From positions 1,178,001 through 1,242,000 of the forward strand of contig NZ_BAABBN010000007.1 of assembly GCF_039537985.1 (NCBI RefSeq): a DNA stretch of 64,000 nucleotides, given 5' to 3'. Of this stretch, positions 32,557-40,435 are shown piece after piece; position 1 is the first letter of the stretch; each line of letters begins with the position of its first letter. The DNA is from Litoribacillus peritrichatus. Lineage in GTDB: Bacteria; Pseudomonadota; Gammaproteobacteria; Pseudomonadales; Litoribrevibacteraceae. The translations under genes and the position numbers were made by a program. The notes under the pieces are model-generated. The model worked only from the letters and a program-made list of their open reading frames with translations. It searched no databases and had not been told where the DNA came from.

Positions 32557-34980
32557 TTACGCAGGAGCTTCGGAACTCTGTTTGTCAGAAGCTAGTAGAA
32601 ACTCGGTTGACAATTGGCTATGCTCAGGCGCTTCGCCATTAAACGATATCTGGTACCCCATGGACTTATAGCTTTTCTCCCGTTTGCTGAACATTCGTTG
32701 CAACATAGGGAGCGAGCAATCGACATAATCGTAAATGGTGACTCGTTCTTTGCCGTCTGACTCTCGGTGAATTCGCCCAGCATACTGAGCCAGTGACCCT
32801 TTCCAGGCGATAGGCATAGCTAAGAATAGGGTGTCTAATCTCGGCAGATCAAAACCTTCACCTACATACTTACCAGTGGCAACGACGACTTGCGCGGTGG
32901 GTAGCTGTTCCTCAACGGCCTTACGCTCAGACGCGCGCATTGCGCCTTTTAAAATGACCGAGTCGACCTCTTTGTCGAGCAGCATAGCATTGATCGTCTC
33001 TGCATGTTCTCTACGTTCTGTTAACACTATTGGGTGTTTTGATTGCTGAATGCAAGCGAGTACATCGTTGACGATTCGCTCTGTCCGTTTATCATTTTCC
33101 ATAATCCATCGATAAACGTCAGAGATTTTCGGTCGTTCTTCCGAATTGATTAACTGCCTTGGAGCTGCGTCATGGAGCTGATGAACAACGACTTGTTGCT
33201 CAAATTTATCTTCAGTAGTGCTTTTAACTTTGTGACGAATAGGCCCTGCTGCCATAAAGATGATTTTCTGGTGGCCATCCTGTCGTTCGGGGGTGGCTGT
33301 CAAGCCGAGTACGTATTTGGCTCGAACTTCGTTTAACACCATTTCAAAGCGTGGCGCAGAAACATGATGACATTCATCAACGATCACATGTCCATAATCT
33401 TGAACGATCTCTGATACGGTGTTGTCCTTTTTGTTGATTAGACTTTGATAGGTTGCGATGTCAACGACACCCGTTGGTTTTTTCTTGCCACCACCGATGA
33501 TACCTACATCCACACCAGGCAAAAACGATTTTAATCGTTCTTTCCACTGGTCGAGCAGCTGTCTACTGTGTAGTAAAATTAGCGTATTGGATTTGCGCTT
33601 AGTAATCATGCCAATAGCGGTCACTGTTTTACCAAAGGCTGTCGGAGCGTGAAGAATTCCAGCATCGTGCTGGCTCATGGCTCGCACTGCAGCTTGTTGA
33701 TTCTTTCTGAGTTTGACAAGTGACTTAGTGGCTTTAAGTTTAGTGCCACTTTCACGTTGATCATCTATTTGAGCTTCTATTTTATTCTCAGCCAATAACT
33801 CCAGCGCTTCATCTAAGCAGCCACGAGGTATTGCCAAGTAGCCTTGCTCAATTCGAGCGCAGGAGATAAATCGCGGGATACCATGAGTTGAAAATCGTAA
33901 TGCCTGTGTTTTAAAGAAAACTGGGTTGGAAAAGCTCGCGAGTCGCCTTAACCTTGCCGTTAACGCGCTTGGTATTTCACTTAAATCAAAATAAACATGA
34001 TTTGCAAGCGTGACGGATACCTTTTCTGGAGGGTTTTCCAATATGAGAGATTTTGCCTTGGCGGTCATTTCCCAGGGTGGACGATTCTCAATTACTTCTT
34101 GTTCTTTAAATAACGCTGAGTTTGGTGAAATCTGTGTCAGTAGCTTTGTCAGTCTACTGTGTGAAATAGACTGCATATTAGCCAGGTGCTGCCATTGGTC
34201 CTGGATGACATTCAGTTCGTTATTGACAAAGGAGCTATTGCCAGACAATCGCGCTTCCTTCTGAAGTGGTAGAGCGATTAAATTTCCAAATCCGCCTTCG
34301 GGTAAAATATCCTGATTGGGGAAAAGGCGATCATAGGAATCAAACGATAAGTTGGGATAAAACTCCATCGCTTTGTCGAGCAGGCCAAATCCCAGTAGCC
34401 TAGCTTCTTTGGCTGGCACTTTCTCGTTGAAGAAAATCCAAAGGTGCGCGCCATTGCCGGAACGAGAAATTTCAATGGCATGTGGTATTCCAAAGTTTTG
34501 GCAAGCCTTCGACATTGCTTTCACTTCGTCTTGCCATTGGCCTTTATCAAAATCGGCGGCAAGAAAGTAGCAGGTGTTATTGTGCATCAAAGGATAAAGG
34601 CCAACGACTTGTTGCCCTGCTAAGTGGCGATAAATGATCTGGTCATTTAACTCTGTGAACTGACGGTGATTGCAATCCTGACATTTGATGCGAGGCTTAT
34701 GACAGATTCCTTGTACCCACTCGTTATTGCAGGCAACAGAGTAACCACTGCGACCTTGTTTGTTTTGCCAGCGGTTAGCAAAAATATCGACTCGGCCCCG
34801 AAACAATCCTCTAAAAATGGCAATCTTTTGGTCTGGCGAATATAAGGGCGAGTCTGATGTATTCGGTGAAGGTTGCTGGAGTTGCTCTCTGAGAGCTAGA
34901 AGCTGCATTTTCTCCTGCTCAAGCTCTGCGAGCCGAGCGTCAATCTCGGTTGTGTTTTGAAATCTATCACTCTTAAGCAT
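32557..34980 (-). CDS. TOTE-type primase-helicase (AEP domain plus SF2 helicase)
   Basis: An 807-residue conflict-system protein. Residues 1-35 form a coiled coil. Residues 55-260 form an archaeo-eukaryotic primase domain of the TOTE group: a Cys cluster (C93, C100, C103, H105), catalytic DFD (143-145), SRSGNGAHLW (172-181) and a third Asp in SFDSYD. Residues 420-780 form a superfamily 2 helicase with APTAFGKT (445-452), DECHH (535-539), GLTATPER and AGRIHRES. Such proteins are predicted to copy or unwind invading or mobile DNA. The start ATG overlaps the higA stop by eight bases, so it is coupled to the toxin-antitoxin pair. Confidence 0.85.
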   Translation of the reverse strand: MLKSDRFQNTTEIDARLAELEQEKMQLLALREQLQQPSPNTSDSPLYSPDQKIAIFRGLFRGRVDIFANRWQNKQGRSGYSVACNNEWVQGICHKPRIKCQDCNHRQFTELNDQIIYRHLAGQQVVGLYPLMHNNTCYFLAADFDKGQWQDEVKAMSKACQNFGIPHAIEISRSGNGAHLWIFFNEKVPAKEARLLGFGLLDKAMEFYPNLSFDSYDRLFPNQDILPEGGFGNLIALPLQKEARLSGNSSFVNNELNVIQDQWQHLANMQSISHSRLTKLLTQISPNSALFKEQEVIENRPPWEMTAKAKSLILENPPEKVSVTLANHVYFDLSEIPSALTARLRRLASFSNPVFFKTQALRFSTHGIPRFISCARIEQGYLAIPRGCLDEALELLAENKIEAQIDDQRESGTKLKATKSLVKLRKNQQAAVRAMSQHDAGILHAPTAFGKTVTAIGMITKRKSNTLILLHSRQLLDQWKERLKSFLPGVDVGIIGGGKKKPTGVVDIATYQSLINKKDNTVSEIVQDYGHVIVDECHHVSAPRFEMVLNEVRAKYVLGLTATPERQDGHQKIIFMAAGPIRHKVKSTTEDKFEQQVVVHQLHDAAPRQLINSEERPKISDVYRWIMENDKRTERIVNDVLACIQQSKHPIVLTERREHAETINAMLLDKEVDSVILKGAMRASERKAVEEQLPTAQVVVATGKYVGEGFDLPRLDTLFLAMPIAWKGSLAQYAGRIHRESDGKERVTIYDYVDCSLPMLQRMFSKREKSYKSMGYQISFNGEAPEHSQLSTEFLLASDKQSSEAPA

Positions 34981-35341
34981 GCGCTTGAGGTGGTTTGATT
35001 AAGGATTCAGCAGGAATACCCAAATCTTCATGCAGCTTCCAGATCATCTTTAGTGTAAGCGAACGTTTACGGTTGAGAATCTCATAGACTCGGTTGCTTT
35101 TACCAATCATTGGCTCAAGGTCTTTTACGGTTAATCCTTTGCGCTCCATCTCGAATTTGATGGCTTCAACAGGATCAGGCAGTTCCATAGGGAAATGCTT
35201 GGCCTCATAAGCTTCGATAAGCGTGACCATTACATCCAGCTTTTCACCTTCAGGTGTATCAGGGCCAGCCATCATCAAGCTTTCAATTTCTTTTAATGCC
35301 GCATGGTAGTCGGCATCAGTTTTAATCGGTTTGATGTCCAT
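34973..35341 (-). CDS. higA: HigA-type antitoxin (XRE HTH)
   Basis: A 122-residue antitoxin of the COG5499 type: an N-terminal acidic region for toxin binding (MDIKPIKTDADYHAAL) and a C-terminal helix-turn-helix (GLTVKDLEPMIGKSNRVYEILN). It would neutralise HigB and repress the shared promoter. The gene follows higB by 17 bases, the reversed toxin-first order typical of higBA. Its last eight bases hold the start codon of the primase-helicase gene, which puts three genes in one translational chain. Confidence 0.88.
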   Translation of the reverse strand: MDIKPIKTDADYHAALKEIESLMMAGPDTPEGEKLDVMVTLIEAYEAKHFPMELPDPVEAIKFEMERKGLTVKDLEPMIGKSNRVYEILNRKRSLTLKMIWKLHEDLGIPAESLIKPPQAHA

Positions 35342-35358
35342 AGTAATTCCTCCGGCGA

Positions 35359-35661
35359 TTAAATAGTTTGTACGTCAATTTTGTCGTATTGCGCATGGGT
35401 GCCGATGAATCTGATGTAGAGCACGCGATAGGCGTAGTTAATCCAAACGACTAGTCTGTACTTGTTGCCTGCAATATTGAAAACCACACGCCCATCTTTG
35501 AGGATGCTGGCATTTCCGAAGTCCTGTTTTACATCAGCAGGAGCGCTCCAGTCGGCCGTTAAGGCATGCCGATACCAGGCGAGCGTTGGCTCTTTAGCAT
35601 CCATGCACTCTGGGTGTTTTTCCCAGAAAGCTTTCAGTGTCGATAAGGCAATGATTCTCAT
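35359..35661 (-). CDS. higB: HigB-type toxin (RelE-like mRNA interferase)
   Basis: A 100-residue HigB toxin (COG4680 type): MRIIALSTLKAFWEKHP start, a central basic region and the VVFNIAGNKYRLV and IRFIGTHAQYDKID strands of the RelE fold that cuts mRNA on ribosomes. The start is taken at the ATG at 35661, because the further in-frame codon at 35697 lies within the promoter. The ATG has no ribosome site and sits where transcription should begin, so the mRNA may be leaderless. Confidence 0.88.
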   Translation of the reverse strand: MRIIALSTLKAFWEKHPECMDAKEPTLAWYRHALTADWSAPADVKQDFGNASILKDGRVVFNIAGNKYRLVVWINYAYRVLYIRFIGTHAQYDKIDVQTI

Positions 35662-35668
35662 AAAGTTA

Positions 35669-35697
35669 ATAATAGTCCCCAAATGGGACTGCTTCAA
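35669..35697 (-). promoter_or_regulatory. higBA promoter with operator dyad in the spacer
   Basis: On the minus strand, -35 TTGAAG (35692-35697), a 17-base spacer and -10 TATTAT (35669-35674). The spacer holds the dyad AGTCCC...GGGACT (35674-35690), the right place for HigA to block polymerase. The -10 ends seven bases before the higB ATG. Confidence 0.7.
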
Positions 35698-35720
35698 CTA
35701 AAATATACTGGAGAATCGAT

Positions 35721-35998
35721 ATGAGTGAATATCAAGCACTTATGACGCAAAGAGAGCTATGTAATCGTTGACGTGCAAGGAAGTACTAAATTCGCGGGAC
35801 ATGGATGCGCAGGAGCGATGGCAGGTAAGCGAAGCGACACTGGAGCGTTGGCGGTCTGAGGGCATTGGGCCAATTTACGTAAAACTGTGTGTCCAAGTCA
35901 GGTACAGGCGATAAGATGTGTTGGGGTATGAGGCTGGGTTGCCTAAGAAAGAGCTGTTTGAGGGTGCGCTAGTACGCAGGTTCCCGCATCAGCCCTAA
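35721..35998 (+). pseudogene. Degraded HTH (excisionase/AlpA-like) gene
   Basis: The frame reads MSEYQALMTQRELCNR then stops; another frame continues from about 35813 with ERWQVSEATLERWRSEGIG, IYVKL and VQVRYR, the pattern of a MerR-like excisionase helix-turn-helix, then an in-frame TAA, then a tail to 35998. At least one frameshift and one stop make it non-functional. Such small HTH proteins are recombination directionality factors of mobile elements, which fits the island setting. It diverges from higBA. Confidence 0.65.
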
Positions 35999-36029
35999 TT
36001 CCTGATAGTAAAGTTGCGGTTTATAAAAA

Positions 36030-36061
36030 AGCCCTAATGGCTGGTGGGGCTCATTAGGGCT
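36030..36061 (-). terminator. Terminator-like hairpin
   Basis: A ten-base-pair stem (AGCCCTAATG with CATTAGGGCT) and 12-base loop; on the minus strand it runs straight into six T (complement of 36025-36030). No minus-strand gene feeds it now. Its position just beyond an ssrA-like word copies the arrangement at the real ssrA end. The rest of the 36062-36420 gap shows no gene; a TATAAT at 36386 may be the -10 of the next operon. Confidence 0.6.
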
Positions 36062-36065
36062 ATTT

Positions 36066-36080
36066 ACAAGATGGTGGGAC
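36066..36080 (-). repeat. Degenerate ssrA 3'-end-like sequence, possible old att scar
   Basis: On the minus strand it shares the 11-base word TCCCACCATCT with the tmRNA 3' end and is followed by a partly matching AATA and then a terminator hairpin, as at the real ssrA end. The match is short, so this is tentative. Confidence 0.3.
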
Positions 36081-36420
36081 TTTGCTTTGGAAACCCTAAC
36101 TTATTGACTCTATTGGTAAACATGGATTACGGTTTTTGATTGTGTTACACCATTGTGCAGCATCAATTAGGGGTGCACAAGGTAGACTGAAGCAGCTTCA
36201 AAATTTGCAGTAAAAACCTGTGGGCTTATTTAATACTTGGATGTAGATGACTTACCCCATAGCCCTACGAATCTCAGTCAAACAAGCTTAGAGGACGTAG
36301 TAGCACTCACAGTGATATTCAGGCATATTAAAAGAGTGGAAAGTTGCAGCTTTGAGTTTCATGTATAAAACTTTCCTTAACGGTATAATGCACCACGTTG
36401 ATTAGTAAGAAACTTTAAGT

Positions 36421-37551
36421 ATGCCAACACAAGCTTTAGTAAACCCAGAACTTTTGAGTTGGGCCAGACATCGTGCTGGCTTGAGTCTCTCTGCGCTTGC
36501 TAGAAAGCTGAATGTAAAGCTTGAACGACTCACTCAATGGGAGCAAGGTGATACAAAACCAACCTTTAAGCAAGCTCAGAACATAGCGAAATATACACAC
36601 ACACCATTCGGCTATTTATTTCTACCTAAGCCACCCGAAGAGCAGCTCGCTATTCCCGACTTGAGAACAATAGAAGGACATGATGTTGATCAACCAAGTC
36701 CTGAACTTCGAGATATCATCACTCAGGTCTTGAAGAAACAGACCTGGTATAAAGATTATCTTATTTCCAATGAATTCGAACCTAATCAGCACGTAGGTTC
36801 TGTGAGCCTTCAAACTCCTATCGCTACAACTGTAGCTAGTCTTCGTGAAGCTTTAGGCGTAGGCATTCCCCAGAGAGGGACATGGGAAGAGTACCAAAGG
36901 GAGTTGATAGACGGAGCTGAAAAGGCTGGTGTGCTGGTAATGCGAAGTGGAATTGTAGGTAATAACACGCACAGAAAACTTCAAGTCACTGAGTTTAGAG
37001 GTTTTGCCATAACAGATGATTTTGCACCTGTAGTATTCATTAATAGCTCTGATGCTCCGGCTGCTCGGTTGTTTACTTTAATACATGAACTTGCTCATAT
37101 CTGGTTAGGCTGTAGCGGCATCTCCAATTTAGAACCTTCTAATGCAGCCGAAGAAAGGTATTGCAATCAGGTGGCTGGAGAGTTTCTTGTGCCAGAACAG
37201 GGGCTTAGGGAAATATGGTCTGAGCCTGAGACTTTACCAACCAACTGTGCTGTGGCTGCTACAAGATTCCATGTAAGTAAGATGGTTGTAGCTCGCCGAG
37301 CTGCAGACATAATGTTAATCACTAGGGCTGAATACTCTGGATTTTATCGAGCAGAGCTTGAGGCGTTTAGAGATAAAGACGGTGGTGGTGGAGATTTCTA
37401 CAGAAGTGCAGGGGCTAAGAACAGCATAAGGATGTCTCAAGCCGTCCTCTCTGAAGCTCGTAGTGGAAGATTATTATTAAGGGATGCAGGGCAACTTCTT
37501 GGGGTATCTCCAAGCGCTCTAGGAACATACGCGAGTAAACTGCCACAATGA
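36421..37551 (+). CDS. XRE-family regulator with ImmA/IrrE metallopeptidase domain
   Basis: A 376-residue two-domain protein. Residues 8-65 form an XRE helix-turn-helix (LLSWARHRAGLSLSALARKL). Residues 165-290 form an ImmA/IrrE (COG2856) zinc peptidase with HELAHIW (HExxH at 222-226) and a downstream EERYCNQVAGE Glu ligand. It resembles antitoxin components in which the peptidase or DNA-binding part controls the linked toxin. The stop overlaps the PIN gene start in an ATGA. It reads away from the degraded HTH region and probably starts from the promoter near 36386. Confidence 0.85.
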   Translation: MPTQALVNPELLSWARHRAGLSLSALARKLNVKLERLTQWEQGDTKPTFKQAQNIAKYTHTPFGYLFLPKPPEEQLAIPDLRTIEGHDVDQPSPELRDIITQVLKKQTWYKDYLISNEFEPNQHVGSVSLQTPIATTVASLREALGVGIPQRGTWEEYQRELIDGAEKAGVLVMRSGIVGNNTHRKLQVTEFRGFAITDDFAPVVFINSSDAPAARLFTLIHELAHIWLGCSGISNLEPSNAAEERYCNQVAGEFLVPEQGLREIWSEPETLPTNCAVAATRFHVSKMVVARRAADIMLITRAEYSGFYRAELEAFRDKDGGGGDFYRSAGAKNSIRMSQAVLSEARSGRLLLRDAGQLLGVSPSALGTYASKLPQ

Positions 37552-38048
37552 AGTATCTATTAGACGCAAATACATTTATTGAAGCTAAAGGCCGCTATTA
37601 CGGTATGACTATTTGTCCAGCATATTGGGAGTGGTTGTTGAAAGCTCATAAAAAACAAGAAATCATCAGTATCAGTATGGTAAAGGATGAGTTACTTAAA
37701 GGAAGAGATGAGCTATCTGAATGGGTAGAAGAGAACTCTCAGATTTTCATGCCTGAGAGTTCCGAAGATATCCAGGCTAGCTTCGGAGCCAGTGTAGCCC
37801 CAGCCGTATATGATATGAACCATATGAAAGCCGGTACTCATGAAGAGTTCATGTCAGGTGCAGACCCTTGGCTTATTGCAACAGCTATGGCTACTGGTGC
37901 GACTGTGGTTACTCAGGAAGTTTATAAACCAGACATCAAGAAAAAGATACATATTCCTAATGTATGTAAGCTACTAGGTGTTCCGTACATGAATACATTC
38001 GAAATGTTACATGAACTTGAAGCTGAATTTGTCTTGCCCGCTGCCTAA
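37548..38048 (+). CDS. PIN-like nuclease toxin (DUF4411)
   Basis: A 166-residue DUF4411 protein of the PIN fold. Acidic residues in the expected places are Asp6 in LLDANTFIEA, Glu near residue 47 in MVKDELLKG and Asp in SGADPWLIATA. PIN toxins cut RNA. It overlaps the XRE/ImmA gene by four bases, a toxin-antitoxin layout with the antitoxin first. Translation is probably coupled. The gene is intact and lies just outside the integrase remnant. Confidence 0.85.
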   Translation: MKYLLDANTFIEAKGRYYGMTICPAYWEWLLKAHKKQEIISISMVKDELLKGRDELSEWVEENSQIFMPESSEDIQASFGASVAPAVYDMNHMKAGTHEEFMSGADPWLIATAMATGATVVTQEVYKPDIKKKIHIPNVCKLLGVPYMNTFEMLHELEAEFVLPAA

Positions 38049-38117
38049 TCTTTATGTGTATGGCTGTCGTTCTGGCAGTCTCATGTCTTATATTCCAGCA
38101 ATAGCAATAGCAAAAGC

Positions 38118-38368
38118 TTACTTACCCTCTTCAATCCACTTATTTGGTAAACCTTAGGTAGAACCGAGCGTCCGTGTGGAGTCCCATGAGGGGAAGCCAG
38201 TAATAATAGGCATTCATGTACTTGTGTTCTTTGAAGACAGGGGGGGCTAAATATTAACTTGAGGTCATTCTTATCAAAGACTTTGCGCTTACTCCGACCA
38301 TCTCCGTCCACCTTGATCGGCGTAGTTAAACCAGTAAGTAGAATCTCTTTGTATGCAACAACTGAAAG
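38118..38368 (-). pseudogene. Remnant of a tyrosine recombinase (integrase)
   Basis: On the minus strand, SVVAYKEILLTGLTTPIKV then RKVFDKNDLKLIFSPP reads as the centre of a phage-type integrase; a run of seven G (38240-38246) shifts the frame and the next frame gives NAYYYWLPLMGLHT, the usual LPLxGLxTGARxxE block, which breaks off. A possible C-terminus (LPNKWIEEGK then stop) follows, implying an internal deletion. It lies 92 bases from the ssrA-derived repeat, where the integrase of an ssrA-borne island is expected. Non-functional. Confidence 0.7.
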
Positions 38369-38459
38369 ACGCGCTCATTGTGTTGCACCTTTGTGTGCCA
38401 TTTCAGGTTTTGCGCCCTATAGAAAGCCGAAAGCCCCGCAATGCGAGGCCTTCAGGTCG

Positions 38460-38491
38460 TTTGGTGGAGATGGTGGGAGTCGAACCCACGT
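38460..38491 (-). repeat. Attachment site copy (ssrA 3'-end duplicate)
   Basis: 32 bases identical to 42725-42756, ending in the tmRNA T-arm and CCA. The sequences diverge at once on both sides. It is a displaced ssrA 3' end, the usual product of integrase-mediated insertion. Confidence 0.9.
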
Positions 38492-38523
38492 TATGTTTAA
38501 TCATATCAAAGCCTTATGTTTAA
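38491..38523 (+). repeat. Direct repeats beside the attachment core
   Basis: TTATGTTTAA occurs at 38491-38500 and 38514-38523, a 23-base period starting at the att core edge. Spacing and place suggest integrase arm-type binding sites. Confidence 0.5.
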
Positions 38524-38557
38524 CAGGTGCTAAATTGGTGCCAAGAACCTTATTATA

Positions 38558-38995
38558 TTAATGATCATACATATCAAACTGAACGTCTATCCAAACAATA
38601 TAAAAAACTTCATCTTCTATATATCCAATTAATCTGCCGCAATCACCAATTCTAAAGACATCGATCTGTGTTACTTCAGAAAACTTATTAGGGAGGCTAG
38701 GTAAAGACTTGAACGATGACTTAGGTATTTTTTCATAGCCTTGTTCTTTTGGTAGTTGGCTTATTTCTTTCCAGGTCTGCTTACTTAGATGTACGAGCTT
38801 GTTTAAAATTGCCACTCGGTGTGCTTTTTCTCGTCTTTCAATGTTTCTGGATGTACCTACGCCAACGTTATATTCAAAAGAAAACTTAGGATAAAGATCA
38901 AAGATTGCCTTATTGCAGTCCTTATTTTCTTCGTAATGCCTTTTTAAGAATTTTTCTTTAGCCCTCAATGTTTGGTTCTCCTCCAATACTTCCAT
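38558..38995 (-). CDS. Small partner of the AAA15-type ATPase, possible RelE-like C-domain
   Basis: A 145-residue basic protein that I do not recognise as a named family. Residues 1-75 are helical and Lys-rich; residues 95-145 show strands VFRIGDCGRLIGY, VFYIVWIDVQFDMYDH, which recall the last strands of RelE/HigB-type folds. The reading frame overlaps the 3' end of the ATPase gene by 38 bases; a TTG at 38968 preceded by GGAGGA is an alternative start. The overlap makes co-expression very likely, so it may be the effector or the inhibitor of the ATPase. Confidence 0.6.
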   Translation of the reverse strand: MEVLEENQTLRAKEKFLKRHYEENKDCNKAIFDLYPKFSFEYNVGVGTSRNIERREKAHRVAILNKLVHLSKQTWKEISQLPKEQGYEKIPKSSFKSLPSLPNKFSEVTQIDVFRIGDCGRLIGYIEDEVFYIVWIDVQFDMYDH

Positions 38996-40118
38996 TAGTA
39001 TAGTGAGGTGTAATTGGTCGATTATTTCTTAATAGATCACTTGGTAGTTCATCTAAGCGATAGGAATAGCTTTCATTTTCTTCTTTGTTTATTAAAGTGG
39101 TTCTATATTTACCCATCGAATCTAGTATTTGATCATTTTGACAGGTGAAAATTAACTGAGCTTTATTAGACTCTTCAAAAATCTTGGTCAACTCAGGCAG
39201 AATTTTTGAGTGTAAATGTAAATCAAGCTCATCTGCAATGAATGTAGGTGTATACGGAGTATCATGGGCCAAATCGACAACTAGATAGACAAGTCCAAGC
39301 AAGTGATATAAACGTCTAGTACCGCTTGATTGTTGATGTAATCTTAAGGAATGCTCCTGATCGTCTACATGATAAATAAATAAAGGATAGTAAATTTCAT
39401 CTCCTTCGTTATTTGTATAAGTGTCAATTTTTAAGTCATGAATTCCTGTATCGAATCTACGAAGCAAATTTGTTACAAAATCCAGAGCCTTAGAGTTGTC
39501 AAAATAATACTTATGGAGATTATCTGGAGTTAGATCTTTAAAACCGATATGGTTTACATTGGTTATAACGGTGTTGAAGATCCAGTATGCTTCAAGGCTG
39601 CATAGTATTTCATGTTGATTAGCAATACTAATCAATGAAGCATTATCTCTTATTTGCGGTATCTTCTTAAACTCTTCATATGTACTATATAATTCCTTAA
39701 TAGAATTACCTTCTCTATGAAATAAAGCTCTTTGCTTTTTTCCGTTGTTCAAGAGAAATAGAGATTCAATTAAAACCTTTTTCTTACTAAGCGTAATTTC
39801 ATACCTGTATTCATCAGAATTTACATTACTTCTAAATTCACAGAATAGAAATACAGGAAGCTGATTCTGAAAGAAAGATTCGACTTTAATCTCATCGTCT
39901 GGCTTAGAGTTAAAAGAATTTGTTGCAAAGTTACATACAAAAGAAAGTGCTTTTAATATATTTGTTTTACCAGCAGCATTAGCACCCTTAATGCACATTA
40001 CTTTACTGAAATCTTTACCCTTCGAAATATCTTGTGGACAGTTTTTATTTAGCCTTAGATCTACTTCAAAATCATCTTTAAAGCAATAGAAGTTACGACC
40101 ACCATATTTTAAAAACAT
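38958..40118 (-). CDS. AAA15-type (COG1106, AbiL/RloA-like) ATPase
   Basis: A 386-residue ABC/SMC-like ATPase: Walker A GANAAGKT (45-52), a signature region QQSSGTRRL, Walker B FIADELDLHLH and a switch region with TCQND. The middle is a helical and beta insert, not a long coiled coil. COG1106 proteins include AbiLi and RloA from phage-defence loci; in PARIS-like systems a related ATPase holds an effector and releases it on phage detection. The ATG at 40118 follows AAGG by seven bases. It and the overlapping small gene are the only intact cargo of the island, a sign of a selected defence unit. Confidence 0.8.
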   Translation of the reverse strand: MFLKYGGRNFYCFKDDFEVDLRLNKNCPQDISKGKDFSKVMCIKGANAAGKTNILKALSFVCNFATNSFNSKPDDEIKVESFFQNQLPVFLFCEFRSNVNSDEYRYEITLSKKKVLIESLFLLNNGKKQRALFHREGNSIKELYSTYEEFKKIPQIRDNASLISIANQHEILCSLEAYWIFNTVITNVNHIGFKDLTPDNLHKYYFDNSKALDFVTNLLRRFDTGIHDLKIDTYTNNEGDEIYYPLFIYHVDDQEHSLRLHQQSSGTRRLYHLLGLVYLVVDLAHDTPYTPTFIADELDLHLHSKILPELTKIFEESNKAQLIFTCQNDQILDSMGKYRTTLINKEENESYSYRLDELPSDLLRNNRPITPHYTNGSIGGEPNIEG

Positions 40119-40435
40119 ACTTGAACCTTAATATTATGATTGCCATCAGTAGATATAATCCTTCAGTAGCAAATTGAATTTATTCAATAAAATCAGTTGT
40201 ATAAGAGATGAAGAAGTTGCTATTGGTTCAACTGGATCCTTCTAGTCAATTTCAATCTTAGTAGCTATTAAAGTACAAATCTATGATATCCGCCATTTTT
40301 GGCGGAAATTGATTCTACATAGGGTGGGTGTCTAAAAGCAAATGATAAGATCACAATTTCGAAGGAACTCATTTTACTGTTCTATTCTATGATTCCTTGC
40401 TCAATTACAGTTGAGCCTTTATCAATGATATTCCA
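40119..40435. other. ATPase upstream region and IS66 left junction
   Basis: AT-rich sequence holding the ATPase promoter on the minus strand and a six-base-pair TCCGCC/GGCGGA hairpin (40289-40306). Similarity to IS66 transposase begins only at about 40436, so the IS is missing its left end here. No terminal inverted repeat was seen. Confidence 0.5.

Noticed and set aside
38460..38491. A second tRNA or tmRNA gene
   Set aside because: Only the 3' end is present; there is no 5' acceptor strand or tag frame nearby.
40289..40306. TCCGCC/GGCGGA hairpin as an IS66 terminal repeat or terminator
   Set aside because: It lies 130 bases outside recognisable IS66 sequence, has no matching right end and no T-run.
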